DNA of 64,000 bases, from the IMG/VR virus record IMGVR_UViG_3300042923_000601, positions 1 through 64,000 of that record; one strand, 5' to 3'. The translations under genes and the position numbers were made by a program. Position 1 is the first letter of the stretch. Every line of letters begins with the position of its first letter. A model generated the notes under the pieces. The model saw nothing but the letters and a program-made list of their open reading frames with translations. It made no database searches and was not told the origin of the DNA. This stretch comes from a virus. Shown one piece after another: positions 34,624 through 43,210 of this stretch.

Positions 34624-35163
34624 CTATTTCGAAAATATCTTCGTCACCAGCCACTCTGTCAGCTCAGGTATGGGTTGCTCAGTTTCCATCGCCGCATTAA
34701 CAATGGTCATGATATCAGTGTCTGATTTATTACTGGTATTAAGTAGCATCTTCTTCCCACGAATGACCACACTGTCGTAGCCTTTACGTATGATAATCAT
34801 TCGTTTAGTACCTTGCTCTACAGTTAGGCTATGCTCCAAACGAAGTTCATGCACGCCTTTGAATACCGTTTTGGCTGCATCCCGTATACGACTTTCCGAA
34901 AGTATATCCGGCGTCTTACGAGGCTGATTGTTTAACTGCCGGTTATGGTTGACTTGTGTTTCAAGCGCAGTATCTACCCAAATACGCTGGATTTCTTTCC
35001 GGATAATAATTGGTGGTAATACAGTATCGTTGATCAGAATTTCCTTTCCCCTCATAAGGACAGTGCGACCATCACCCTTTGACCGAAGCAGGTACACAGT
35101 CTTCTTACCACTATAATCCATTTGAAATACAAACTCTCCATTATCAAATCTGTAAACTCCCAA
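34624..35163 (-). CDS. IRGK-repeat protein (about 180 aa)
   Basis: Paralog of the 179-aa gene: RTVLMRGKEILINDT and DSVVIRGKKMLLNTS are the two repeat copies, separated by about 95 residues as in the paralog. The start is uncertain: TTG 35163, nine bases after AAAGGGTG, is preferred; GTG 35175 is the alternative but sits on the ribosome binding site. Function unknown. Confidence 0.65.
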   Translation of the reverse strand: MGVYRFDNGEFVFQMDYSGKKTVYLLRSKGDGRTVLMRGKEILINDTVLPPIIIRKEIQRIWVDTALETQVNHNRQLNNQPRKTPDILSESRIRDAAKTVFKGVHELRLEHSLTVEQGTKRMIIIRKGYDSVVIRGKKMLLNTSNKSDTDIMTIVNAAMETEQPIPELTEWLVTKIFSK

Positions 35164-35196
35164 TTGACTACACACCCTTTAATTTAATATAGTAAA

Positions 35197-35221
35197 AAGA
35201 CTACCCAGTTAAGGGTAGTCT
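35197..35221 (-). terminator. Rho-independent terminator
   Basis: AGACTACCC / GGGTAGTCT with TTTTT on minus, after the dUTPase gene. Confidence 0.85.
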
Positions 35222-35228
35222 AATTGTA

Positions 35229-35843
35229 TTATTGCATGCCTGTGTGACCAAATCCATTGACACCGCGTTCGGTTTCGGAAAACTCTTCGCGGGATTTGGG
35301 TGTAAATTGCCCTTTAATCCGGTTCTGGATGACCAGTTGGCATATCCGGTCTCCATACTTGATGGTAAATGGTTCATCAGAGAGATTCTTCAGTGCCACT
35401 TTAACCTCTCCCCGATAATCGGGGTCGATGGTCGAAGTACCAGTCAGAAGAATAACTTGAAGCTTACTTGCAAGCCCACTGCGGGCCCGGATTTGGGCTT
35501 CAAGGTGCTCTGGAATTTCCATAAAGATACCCAGCGAGATCAGCGTTTTAGCGCCGGGTTCCAGTACGATTTCATCAATCGGTGTTTCAGAGCCGTCAAG
35601 TTCCTCGATAACGAGGTATGCTTTGGCATCTGCACCGACAGCAAATTCATTGGAGTATTTAGGCATGAAATTAGGGTCTTTCGCAGCAACCCCAATCTCA
35701 TAAGACGGGATACCGAGTTTACGGCTCATGAGGAGGTCGAAACCGTCCTCAAGGTCGTCAACGGCGCGCATTATATTGTGCATATCGCGCCGAAGTGCTC
35801 TCCACTGACGTGGAAAACTTGTAATGTCTTTGATCAGTCCCAT
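35229..35843 (-). CDS. dut: Trimeric dUTPase (204 aa)
   Basis: Hydrolyses dUTP to dUMP and pyrophosphate, keeping uracil out of DNA and feeding thymidylate synthesis. All five trimeric dUTPase motifs are visible: YSNEFAVGADAKAY, RARSGLASK, TSTIDPDYRGEVKV, GDRICQLVI and the C-terminal RGVNGFGHTG. About 55 extra N-terminal residues (helical, MGLIKDITSFPRQWRALRRD) precede the core and are unusual. ATG 35843 follows GAGAGGAT. It probably acts with ThyX at 42 kb. Confidence 0.95.
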   Translation of the reverse strand: MGLIKDITSFPRQWRALRRDMHNIMRAVDDLEDGFDLLMSRKLGIPSYEIGVAAKDPNFMPKYSNEFAVGADAKAYLVIEELDGSETPIDEIVLEPGAKTLISLGIFMEIPEHLEAQIRARSGLASKLQVILLTGTSTIDPDYRGEVKVALKNLSDEPFTIKYGDRICQLVIQNRIKGQFTPKSREEFSETERGVNGFGHTGMQ

Positions 35844-35846
35844 GAA

Positions 35847-36611
35847 TTAATCTACATCCTCTCCCATGATATCGTTCACATCCGTAATGACCATAATGTT
35901 AGGATCATTAATCGGATAGACTTCGTCGTCAAACACGACGATTGCTTTCCCCTCCGGAGATAACGGATCGCGGGCTCCTTTCTTATCGAAGAAAATGAGT
36001 CCAACGTTCAGGTCGAATATCCCGGAATACTCATCCATCTTGTTGAATGTCATGCGGCTCTGATGCTCAAGGTGTTTCCTTGCATTCGCCTTGTCCGACA
36101 CTTTTGCCCAGCGAGGGCTGTAGGCATTGAAATCAAGCTGCTTCATCCATAGTGCAATGCGCAGTGCTTTCATACCAAGATCATCGTGTTCGGTAATTTT
36201 CGGGCGGAAGGTTTCACTGACCTTCAGGTCCATGGCATCAACATCTTTCAAGTGCTGAATGAGACTACTATTAATTGTCTCTGGCGTGATAGAAAATATT
36301 CTGTCGATGTGGTAGATTTTCTTTTCCTTATCTGTCCGAGGTCTAGCCACGAACATGTTTTCACCATCCATGTAGATACCGGGCTCGTGAATTTGCTTCG
36401 GCTTCTTCCCACGGAATGGTAAGATAAATGGTAAGCGAGCGACCAGTCCTCCCGGTGCTGTAAATCCAAAGGTATATGCGTTTCCTTCCTGCAAATCAGC
36501 TTCTGTGGTGTAGGGGTATACCCGGTACATAAATTCACCAAAGCTGATAATTTTGTTAGACAACTTCACTTCATTCGCCCCCAATAGTAGACTGTCACCA
36601 GCCCCGATCAT
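35847..36611 (-). CDS. Hypothetical protein (254 aa)
   Basis: ATG 36611 lies eight bases after AGGTGG and overlaps the end of the upstream gene by 17 bases, so translation is probably coupled; GTG 36623 is the alternative. Mixed alpha/beta with a basic segment FRGKKPKQIHEP and acidic C-terminus. It ends three bases before the dUTPase start and may be co-expressed. No family recognised. Confidence 0.7.
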   Translation of the reverse strand: MIGAGDSLLLGANEVKLSNKIISFGEFMYRVYPYTTEADLQEGNAYTFGFTAPGGLVARLPFILPFRGKKPKQIHEPGIYMDGENMFVARPRTDKEKKIYHIDRIFSITPETINSSLIQHLKDVDAMDLKVSETFRPKITEHDDLGMKALRIALWMKQLDFNAYSPRWAKVSDKANARKHLEHQSRMTFNKMDEYSGIFDLNVGLIFFDKKGARDPLSPEGKAIVVFDDEVYPINDPNIMVITDVNDIMGEDVD

Positions 36612-37383
36612 GATGATTGCCACCTAATGATGACCGGGTCTGGAGTTTGGATATGGATGATTCCTCTTGCTTTTTCGGTTCCTTATAGACCGGTACCATA
36701 TCGACGTCGAAATCTGTCAGAAAGGATTCTGAGATTTCTACTTCATGTACTCCGATTTCTGCGCTCTGCAAATAGGTTACCGCTATTAACCCTGCTAAAT
36801 GGAAATCGAATCGGTCAACTTCTCGAACCAATGTGTCAAAGGTGTTAATAGGTATTTGTATCGGATTATAGGATCGCGCATCAAGTGTTATTGACACGCC
36901 TTCTTCCCCATGGTCTTCACCCTCTCTTTTAATCACACAAGGCTTCAAGGTCACCACTTTACCCTTGTAGGGCTGGAATTGTGACTGAAAGCTTCTGTAT
37001 TTAGAATTAATCTTTACTGGACGGTCATCGTCATCATACTCAATGAGGTCGTCCATTTTAAGAACGTTTTGAATATACTCTTTACATACAGCTACAAAGA
37101 AGTCTCGGTTATTGAGATTGATAACGACAGACTCCAAGTATCCTTCCCCTTCCTTATTCTCTAAAACGAGAATAGAGGAATGCGTGAGCCGAAGTGTCGA
37201 CACACGCGGAGGGTCTTTATACGTTGACTTTCGTTTAAATTCAGCATGATAGTATAGCCGTTTCCCTTCTTTATCCGCATAGGACAGCCTAACTTTATGG
37301 GTAAGGTTAATTCGCCTGCCTAGATAAAGAGGAATAACTGTATTAATGCTATCTACATACTCCCTCGGTGTCAGTTTGATCAT
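36595..37383 (-). CDS. Hypothetical protein (262 aa)
   Basis: ATG 37383 follows CGGAGGAA. Two similar halves are faintly visible: a strand pair around YYHAEFKRK/SSILVLENKEG, then SVVINLNNRDFFVAVC, and later SITLDARSYNPIQIP with a helix. Overlaps its neighbours at both ends, consistent with a coupled operon. No family recognised. Confidence 0.7.
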   Translation of the reverse strand: MIKLTPREYVDSINTVIPLYLGRRINLTHKVRLSYADKEGKRLYYHAEFKRKSTYKDPPRVSTLRLTHSSILVLENKEGEGYLESVVINLNNRDFFVAVCKEYIQNVLKMDDLIEYDDDDRPVKINSKYRSFQSQFQPYKGKVVTLKPCVIKREGEDHGEEGVSITLDARSYNPIQIPINTFDTLVREVDRFDFHLAGLIAVTYLQSAEIGVHEVEISESFLTDFDVDMVPVYKEPKKQEESSISKLQTRSSLGGNHHDRGW

Positions 37384-37687
37384 TCGGTTCCTCCGTTGGT
37401 GATAAGGTTAACGTCAATACATGTAAGATTTCCTCAGCTCCAGCTAATGCTTCCAATACTCTCGGGTGAGTTGCGTCAAGCTGTTGACAAAAATCCAGAT
37501 ACCATTCTGCAATGATAGGTGGAGTTGAGAACGCTGACGGGATACCGAGTTTAAACCGCCACTCCAGTATATCCTCGTAAGTAGTTACGTTCATGTCTAA
37601 TAAGTAGTAGATCAACTCTTCAGACCTAGACTTAAACGGCTGTCCCGTCGACTTGTACCAATTTTCAGACGGTACTAACCTTAGCAT
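37349..37687 (-). CDS. Hypothetical protein (112 aa)
   Basis: Start placed at ATG 37687, whose ATGCTAA overlaps the stop of the preceding 48-aa gene, a typical coupling arrangement; the frame extends to ATG 37702 without a ribosome binding site. Begins MLRLVPSENWYKSTGQ. Helical. Overlaps the next gene by 35 bases. No family recognised. Confidence 0.65.
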   Translation of the reverse strand: MLRLVPSENWYKSTGQPFKSRSEELIYYLLDMNVTTYEDILEWRFKLGIPSAFSTPPIIAEWYLDFCQQLDATHPRVLEALAGAEEILHVLTLTLSPTEEPNDQTDTEGVCR

Positions 37688-37827
37688 GCGCCAAACCACC
37701 ATGGGTATGGCATGTATCTCGGACCTGTACCATATAGCTTGGCATAAACCATCGTCATATCCGGACGAGGTTGGGCTGTATTACATCCCGTGCTTATCAC
37801 ATAGAACGTTCGGGTACCTTTTCTCAT
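37681..37827 (-). CDS. Small protein (48 aa)
   Basis: ATG 37827 is preceded by AAAGGAGTTGTCC and, about 40 bases further up, by a good promoter box. Begins MRKGTRTFYVISTG and ends YPWWFGAC. It heads the operon running down to dUTPase, and its stop overlaps the next start. Aromatic and basic; no family recognised. Confidence 0.6.
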   Translation of the reverse strand: MRKGTRTFYVISTGCNTAQPRPDMTMVYAKLYGTGPRYMPYPWWFGAC

Positions 37828-37865
37828 CAGTGGACAACTCCTTTAGGGTCGATTTCACGTTCATT

Positions 37866-37882
37866 ACTATAATATATTATTT
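37866..37882 (-). promoter_or_regulatory. Promoter box for the 37.8-35.2 kb operon
   Basis: Minus strand AATAATATATTATAGTAATG. Confidence 0.55.
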
Positions 37883-37909
37883 AATATTGTGTCTCGACCC
37901 CTATTATTT

Positions 37910-39484
37910 TTAATTACGCCCGTGTAGGTAGCTTTCCTTCCATTTTAAAACAATCCGCCCTTGATCATCTCTGACATAAGGTGCGGCCTTAGGTTTCGGT
38001 GCAATAGGTTCGTCGCCTACGTCAATTGTGATGATTTTACCCTGTTTAGCCTTCTTCCCAAGGTAAGGAAGACGATTCTGATACTGCGCATATGCTTCTT
38101 GGAAGTCAGAATTCAGTACTTCCATATAATAAACTGACTTGTTATTCTTCCGAAGACGACCGGGTAACTGGTCAGCATAAATCTTATTGCTATACGGGAT
38201 GGTGTTAATCATAAATTGAAGATTATAAATATCGGCACCTGTACCAAGTCCTTTTTCTGTACCTAAAATGATATCCTTCTCAAGCTCTCGCTCACGGTCC
38301 TTCTTCGGAATATCACTTGTATACATCCCGACGCTATACTCCGGGAAATTTCTCTCTAAAAACTTAGCCACTACCGTTAGGAATGCCTTAGTAGACCCGA
38401 GAATCAGGAGCTTACCCCCATCTTCTCTATACGGCACCATAATGGTATTGATGGCTTTATAAATCGCATTAAAAAAGGGAACCCGTGCGCCTTGGTGTTC
38501 GACGAGATAGTCCGAATACTTGGCTGCCGATAGTCCATCCTTTGTCTTACAGTTGATTCGTTGCTTTGTGGTTGGTTTATGGTGAAACGTGAATATGATC
38601 ATAATGATATGGTTCGTCTCAATAGTGGCGAACTCTTTACCGATGATAGGCACTCGGCTAAAGAGCCGCTGGAAGATGCGATCTTCATCACGGTCGCCTC
38701 GTCCTGCAGAGGATGTAAGGTAGAAGTTCCGTTTGACGTTAGTGTAGCAGTCGATCTTCACATTGGTTGCAAAGTCCCAGTGCGCTTCATCAATAACCTT
38801 AATCCCGGCTTTGGTCTTCTCAATCACCTTCTGGAAAGTATCCCAGCCGTGTTGACGGGCAAAGGAACGAACTGTCGCTCGGTTAAAGATAAAAATATCC
38901 ACGTCTTCCCTTTCACCTTTTAGGATAGAAAGGCAGTCTTTAGAACCCTTTACAATCATGACTGAGGACTTAGTCTTTGTGGTAGCTTCGAGTATACCCT
39001 CATACCATTGATCAGCGATTCGACTTGCTTGACCGGGTGTAAAGATAACCGCCTTATGCCCAAAGTAGGACATGGCTGCTGTCATACAATAGGTTTTACC
39101 CTTACCGGTATCAAGGTCACAGTATAGCTGGGAATGCCCCTTGGTGTATTGATACCTCTTATTCCCTCCGCAGAAAAAAGAAATAACTTCAAGCTGCAAA
39201 GGCTCACGTGGCTCACGGAGGAGTTGAATATCCATCCGCTCGTATGCTTGAGGTTTTGTGTTCACCTCAACAGTTCGGTCTAATGTAGAGGCAAGCTTAT
39301 CAGCTGAATATCCTCTTGGGATGCGAAGCTCGCGTTTATCTTCGTCATACGCGAACCCTACAATTTCTCTTTGATAAATCCGGTTATTGAAGACTGACAA
39401 TTGATTCTCAATCGTGGTACAGTCTCCTAAGTCATAGTTGGGAATGACATAATGCGAAAAATTAGCAATCACTGTATCTGGCAT
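37910..39484 (-). CDS. SF2 DNA/RNA helicase, UvsW-like (524 aa)
   Basis: ATP-dependent helicase with motif I DLDTGKGKTYC (about 122), motif II VIDEAHWDF (about 230), motif III-like YLTSSAG, and motif VI QLPGRLRKN (about 440). Domain order matches T4 UvsW and related phage helicases, which unwind branched recombination intermediates and R-loops. The GKGKT and PGRLRK forms are typical of such phage members. ATG 39484 follows AGGAGGTTAG; a 59-codon upstream extension runs through the intergenic hairpin and is rejected. Confidence 0.9.
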   Translation of the reverse strand: MPDTVIANFSHYVIPNYDLGDCTTIENQLSVFNNRIYQREIVGFAYDEDKRELRIPRGYSADKLASTLDRTVEVNTKPQAYERMDIQLLREPREPLQLEVISFFCGGNKRYQYTKGHSQLYCDLDTGKGKTYCMTAAMSYFGHKAVIFTPGQASRIADQWYEGILEATTKTKSSVMIVKGSKDCLSILKGEREDVDIFIFNRATVRSFARQHGWDTFQKVIEKTKAGIKVIDEAHWDFATNVKIDCYTNVKRNFYLTSSAGRGDRDEDRIFQRLFSRVPIIGKEFATIETNHIIMIIFTFHHKPTTKQRINCKTKDGLSAAKYSDYLVEHQGARVPFFNAIYKAINTIMVPYREDGGKLLILGSTKAFLTVVAKFLERNFPEYSVGMYTSDIPKKDRERELEKDIILGTEKGLGTGADIYNLQFMINTIPYSNKIYADQLPGRLRKNNKSVYYMEVLNSDFQEAYAQYQNRLPYLGKKAKQGKIITIDVGDEPIAPKPKAAPYVRDDQGRIVLKWKESYLHGRN

Positions 39485-39523
39485 GACTAACCTCCTAAGA
39501 AAGAAAAAATAACGAGCAGAGTA

Positions 39524-39548
39524 GAGAAGGGCAATTACGCCCTTCTCC
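39524..39548 (-). terminator. Hairpin terminator
   Basis: GAGAAGGGC / GCCCTTCTC between the 113-aa gene and the helicase gene; T run weak. Confidence 0.6.
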
Positions 39549-39572
39549 ATCTGTTTTATACCCGATAGGTTA

Positions 39573-39914
39573 CTACTCTTTGCGATATACCATTGGATGC
39601 CGATGAATATGCATACACACAACATCTCGTGGCGATAATACCCATTTAGCATCTTCGACAAAACTGGCCTTGAACTCGTCCACTGTGAAATCTAACTCGG
39701 ATTCCAGAATTAATTCACGGTATGACTCGTCCTCGGTTTCAAATGTAATAATCCACGCGGGGTCTACATTTGTCCGGAATCCTTCTACAAAATGTATAGT
39801 AACGATGTCCGGATTATCAACGTCCACACCCTCAGGTGGTTCATACATCGCTCTTAAATAGTTCTGCAGTGCACATTCAATTTTTATGAATTTTTCATTA
39901 TCAATACTATTCAT
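39573..39914 (-). CDS. Hypothetical acidic protein (113 aa)
   Basis: ATG 39914 follows GAGGTG. Strongly acidic (PPEGVDVDNPDIVTIHF, ETEDESYRELILESELD) with a C-terminal histidine cluster MHIHRHPMVYRKE. No family recognised. Confidence 0.7.
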   Translation of the reverse strand: MNSIDNEKFIKIECALQNYLRAMYEPPEGVDVDNPDIVTIHFVEGFRTNVDPAWIITFETEDESYRELILESELDFTVDEFKASFVEDAKWVLSPRDVVCMHIHRHPMVYRKE

Positions 39915-39936
39915 AATAAACACCTCAGTGCTATGT

Positions 39937-40530
39937 TTAAAAGTTGAAAGTACCAGTCAGATGTGGACTTTTTGTTCGCACATATGCCATGCCGGTATTC
40001 TTTAAATAATGCATTGGGTCAGCAGTTTTCTTAAGAGAATGAAGTGCTTGTGATGCTTTTGATACGAAGGTGGCCATGTATCCCGAAGTTGTCTCCTCAA
40101 CAATGTACGGGTCAAGACCATATTCAAATGCCGCCTGTACCATCGCTTTGATATCACTTCTAGCGATTGTTATACCGGATGCTAACCCATCAACTGGGCG
40201 AACTTCAATCAGTGGTTTATTGTTTAGTGATATCATGTAGCCTTTTGGCATACGAGTAGCTACATAGTCAGTTGCAGCATTGATGTATTTATCATAGACA
40301 TCGTTTGTAATCATCCTTACAATCGAGTCAATATTAGGGATTGTGCGGCTTTCCAAATAGATCAGCCGTGTCCAGGCAGAGACCGAATGGTAGTATACAA
40401 TTTGAATCTGACCATTTATTCTTACCATTGCCCGGATACGGCTACCCTCAGCAATGTCAATTTTCCAACCCGGTGGAAGTTTAGTTTCTACTTGAGATAA
40501 TGTATCGAGTATCATTTCCTCACTTGCCAT
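39937..40530 (-). CDS. LPxGW protein (197 aa)
   Basis: Begins MASEEMILDTLSQ after GGAGGGTTATAGTA. An N-terminal helix then LPPGWKID and beta strands; the 156-aa gene at 40890 has the same start layout (LPAGWCAN), so the two may be distant paralogs. No family recognised. Confidence 0.7.
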   Translation of the reverse strand: MASEEMILDTLSQVETKLPPGWKIDIAEGSRIRAMVRINGQIQIVYYHSVSAWTRLIYLESRTIPNIDSIVRMITNDVYDKYINAATDYVATRMPKGYMISLNNKPLIEVRPVDGLASGITIARSDIKAMVQAAFEYGLDPYIVEETTSGYMATFVSKASQALHSLKKTADPMHYLKNTGMAYVRTKSPHLTGTFNF

Positions 40531-40558
40531 TACTATAACCCTCCTAAAATAAAGTAAA

Positions 40559-40584
40559 GAAGAGCGGGAAAAATCCCGCTCTTC
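40559..40584 (-). terminator. Hairpin terminator
   Basis: GAAGAGCGGGA / TCCCGCTCTTC after the 99-aa gene; T run short. Confidence 0.7.
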
Positions 40585-40587
40585 AAA

Positions 40588-40887
40588 TTATGCCTCAGGG
40601 GCGGATTCTTCTTTGATATACATGATGACAGTATCCTGTGTTTCGGACGTGTTCTTGAACCGAATCAAGACCGTCGATTGGTTAGGCTTGAGGGAACCGC
40701 CAGCCATTTTGATCAGTCGAGTCCGCATGTCCCGGATGGTGTACGCTTGTGCACCAGTTACCTGAGACGGCAGGTTTTCTTCGACCGAAAGATATTTTCT
40801 AGCAGCGATAAGACCACGTGTAGCCCCAATCGATGGTTCTTCACCAGGGATATTCAGATCATTACGAACGTCATTTACGATTGCCAT
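40588..40887 (-). CDS. Hypothetical protein (99 aa)
   Basis: MAIVNDVRNDLNIPGEE start after AGGAGGAA. A basic middle (RDMRTRLIKMAGG) and beta-rich C-terminus. Lies two bases after the 156-aa gene, so is likely coupled to it. No family recognised. Confidence 0.7.
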   Translation of the reverse strand: MAIVNDVRNDLNIPGEEPSIGATRGLIAARKYLSVEENLPSQVTGAQAYTIRDMRTRLIKMAGGSLKPNQSTVLIRFKNTSETQDTVIMYIKEESAPEA

Positions 40888-40889
40888 TG

Positions 40890-41360
40890 TTAAATTCCTC
40901 CTTTAGGTTGTCCAAGTGTTTTGGATTCTTCAGTTTTTTTAAGATAATGCTGACCTGCGGCGTGTATAATCTGCCTATCAACATCACTGATACCATGACG
41001 TACTACGATACCATGAGCACGAGCTAATGCTTGTTCGCGTCTGGTAAGTTGCTCCTTATACCCTGGCGAGTTGCGATGCTCATCAAGCCCAGGGAGAGCT
41101 TCGTTGAATCTGGCTAACAGGCCGTCTGCAATGCATTCGATTGCAAATTCAGGCTCATGGCCTAACTTTATGCATTCGGTATAGGTTGGTTCAACATCAG
41201 CTTCGAGTGTCATAATCATGATACCTTCAGTCAGTTCAGATATCAGAATACGATTACGATTCATTCTCTGCGGCATAAATAACGACGTGGAGTTTGCACA
41301 CCAACCAGCTGGAAGGGATTGATTCAATCGTTCAGCGACCTTGTTAATTATTCCATCCAT
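40890..41360 (-). CDS. LPxGW protein (156 aa)
   Basis: ATG 41360 follows GGGATGGTGG and overlaps the previous gene by 17 bases. N-terminal helix, LPAGW, then a strand-rich part and a basic helical C-terminus (YKEQLTRREQALARAHG). Possibly a distant paralog of the 197-aa gene. Function unknown. Confidence 0.65.
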   Translation of the reverse strand: MDGIINKVAERLNQSLPAGWCANSTSLFMPQRMNRNRILISELTEGIMIMTLEADVEPTYTECIKLGHEPEFAIECIADGLLARFNEALPGLDEHRNSPGYKEQLTRREQALARAHGIVVRHGISDVDRQIIHAAGQHYLKKTEESKTLGQPKGGI

Positions 41361-41628
41361 TAGCGCCACCATCCCTCTTCACCCAGCTATTCCGGCATAT
41401 GGTATACATTTCAAACAGCTGCTCCTCAGTCATCGTTTCCAGTACGTGAGGATTCCAGTCCCAGTGACCATACGATGCCCTGAAAAACCCACATTTATCA
41501 ATCAGTGGGTTACCCATAACGCCGTAGTTCGGTTGAGTTCCAATAACCAGAGACATCAAGTCTCTCTTATCCAGCTCAACAGTGAGCTTCCTTGCAGTTT
41601 CGGGTGTTCCAGTTGTCTCAGCATCCAT
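41344..41628 (-). CDS. Hypothetical protein (94 aa)
   Basis: ATG 41628 is nine bases after AAGGAGG; the ATG at 41637 abuts the site and is less likely. Begins MDAETTGTPETARKL. Follows the ThyX gene by 21 bases, probably on the same transcript. No family recognised. Confidence 0.65.
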   Translation of the reverse strand: MDAETTGTPETARKLTVELDKRDLMSLVIGTQPNYGVMGNPLIDKCGFFRASYGHWDWNPHVLETMTEEQLFEMYTICRNSWVKRDGGANGWNN

Positions 41629-41649
41629 CGTTTTCATCCTCCTTATATT

Positions 41650-42831
41650 CTACAGCGGGCGGTTAATAGCATACCGACGGCCGAAGATGTTACATGTACC
41701 AGCACATTTCAGATTCGGGATTTGAACCTTCGATTTCAGGTCAGCGCCTGATTGAAGTTTCGGATAATCCAGATGAATCTGGGAATGCTCATCCGAGTTA
41801 TTCAGGTATTCGCGGAACGTATCAGCCGTTTGCATAGCGATTTCGCGCTGAGCATTGCAGCAGATGCGCTCGAACGTTTTCAAGATAAAGTGCTCGTATG
41901 TACCGCGTTCAACGATGTCAACCATCGTCGCCTGTGGGTAGGACAAAGCGCCTCTGTAATTAAGGTCAACACGCCATTCGTCCTCAAATGGTTTGACGAT
42001 CTCAGGAACGTAATAGTCCTCAGCATCTTCATCCAGATAGAAGGAGTGATTCAGGGTACGATGCCGCTGCGCTTGAGCATATTGAGCTAAACTGCCCTTA
42101 TACGTCGTGCAATAGACATCCCCATAGTATGGTGTGAACTTCCGTTCATGCAGATGAAGCATGGACAGCTTCCGGTTTTTGAGCCTAGCATTCAGCTCGT
42201 CCACCCGGAATGGCTGCAGTGTATCCAGAAATTCTGGGATATAACTTGCAAGCTTCCCGCCGAATCCGCCGTCATATTTACCCGTAGAGGCGTCGATGTT
42301 GGCATCGTGGAAGTCTTCCAGCATATGAATCAGATAATTCAGTTGATGCAGGTTAGTTGTGTATACCATCGTTGTAGGTGTAAATACACTGAGTTGATAA
42401 CGAGCGTTTTCAATCGCGTATTTTGTCACCTGCAGTGGTGTAAGTTTAGGAAACTGTTCAGCAATGATCGGTGTCAGCTTGTCAATCCATTTACGATAGA
42501 CTACGCCTTCGTCACCCATTGCCTTCATCGTTGTATAACGTGCAGACTTCTCCGAGGTCGTATACATACCTTCGTTGTTCAGCAGCATGGCAAGCGCCTT
42601 CGGGATATCCGAAAAAACAAAGGTGTAATTCACATGACCATACACCGAGTGGTGTCCACTACCCAGTGTCTGGTCGATACGCCGCTGTGTGCGCTCGGTG
42701 TCTTCAGCCATAATAGCTTCGACGGTATCCTTCATGTAACATACTCCTGCGGCATGAGACGAGAACCCAAGGGCCTCGTCCAATGGCAGGATAAATTGCG
42801 GCTTCGTTGAGCCCATAACCACTGTCTTCAT
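41650..42831 (-). CDS. Fused double ThyX, flavin-dependent thymidylate synthase (393 aa)
   Basis: Makes dTMP from dUMP using FAD and methylene-tetrahydrofolate. Two ThyX-like domains are joined. Domain 1 (about 1-175) has GSGHHSVYGHVNYTF (57-71), SEKSARY (93-99) and ENARYQLSVFTPTTMVYTTN. Domain 2 (about 230-345) has QRHRTLNHSFY with RHR at 256-258, and YPQATMVDIVERG...NAQREI. The usual single motif RHR-x7-SxRY is thus split: domain 1 lost RHR, domain 2 lost SxRY. Ordinary ThyX is 220-250 residues. ATG 42831 follows GGAGGAG. Confidence 0.85.
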   Translation of the reverse strand: MKTVVMGSTKPQFILPLDEALGFSSHAAGVCYMKDTVEAIMAEDTERTQRRIDQTLGSGHHSVYGHVNYTFVFSDIPKALAMLLNNEGMYTTSEKSARYTTMKAMGDEGVVYRKWIDKLTPIIAEQFPKLTPLQVTKYAIENARYQLSVFTPTTMVYTTNLHQLNYLIHMLEDFHDANIDASTGKYDGGFGGKLASYIPEFLDTLQPFRVDELNARLKNRKLSMLHLHERKFTPYYGDVYCTTYKGSLAQYAQAQRHRTLNHSFYLDEDAEDYYVPEIVKPFEDEWRVDLNYRGALSYPQATMVDIVERGTYEHFILKTFERICCNAQREIAMQTADTFREYLNNSDEHSQIHLDYPKLQSGADLKSKVQIPNLKCAGTCNIFGRRYAINRPL

Positions 42832-42834
42832 CGG

Positions 42835-43083
42835 TTATTCTCCTCCATTTAGTTGTACCACACTCCATGAATCTTGAATAAAATCCATCATCATGGAGGT
42901 GACTTTGGTTTGGAGAGGCTTGCTCTCTGGGTAAACCACGAGCACGCCGTCCCCGTTTTCAATAATATGTGTACCGGGAAAGGTATCTGGTGGATACATT
43001 TTCCCTCGTTTACTATGTATGACGCCGGTATCTTCTAAACTAGCGCCACGCATGAATAGAGCAACTTCGCCGCTGATATCCAA
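42835..43083 (-). CDS. Hypothetical protein (82 aa), TTG start
   Basis: TTG 43083 follows GGAAGGGG. Begins MDISGEVALFMRGASL, beta-rich with VLVVYPESKPL. It lies directly before ThyX with the ThyX ribosome binding site in its last codons (NGGE), so the two are coupled. No family recognised. Confidence 0.65.
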   Translation of the reverse strand: MDISGEVALFMRGASLEDTGVIHSKRGKMYPPDTFPGTHIIENGDGVLVVYPESKPLQTKVTSMMMDFIQDSWSVVQLNGGE

Positions 43084-43210
43084 GCGGTATTTCCCCTTCC
43101 ATATATCGTTTTAGCCTATTCACTTTTTTATTCCCTAAATTCACCAATAGACCAATAGCTTGTTCGTACCATTTGTTAAATGACACCGGTATCGTCACTT
43201 GTTGTTGCAT
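43040..43210 (-). CDS. Candidate small basic protein (56 aa)
   Basis: Frame from ATG 43210 (MQQQVTIPVSFNKWYEQ...), overlapping the end of the 245-aa gene by 35 bases and the start of the 82-aa gene by 44. It would fill the only gap in this operon, and the sequence looks protein-like (LVNLGNKKVNRLKRYM), but the ribosome binding site is weak. Confidence 0.35.
   Translation of the reverse strand: MQQQVTIPVSFNKWYEQAIGLLVNLGNKKVNRLKRYMEGEIPLGYQRRSCSIHAWR

Noticed and set aside
37910-39661. Helicase starting at 39661
   Set aside because: The extra 59 residues would cross a hairpin, and a strong ribosome binding site sits before ATG 39484.
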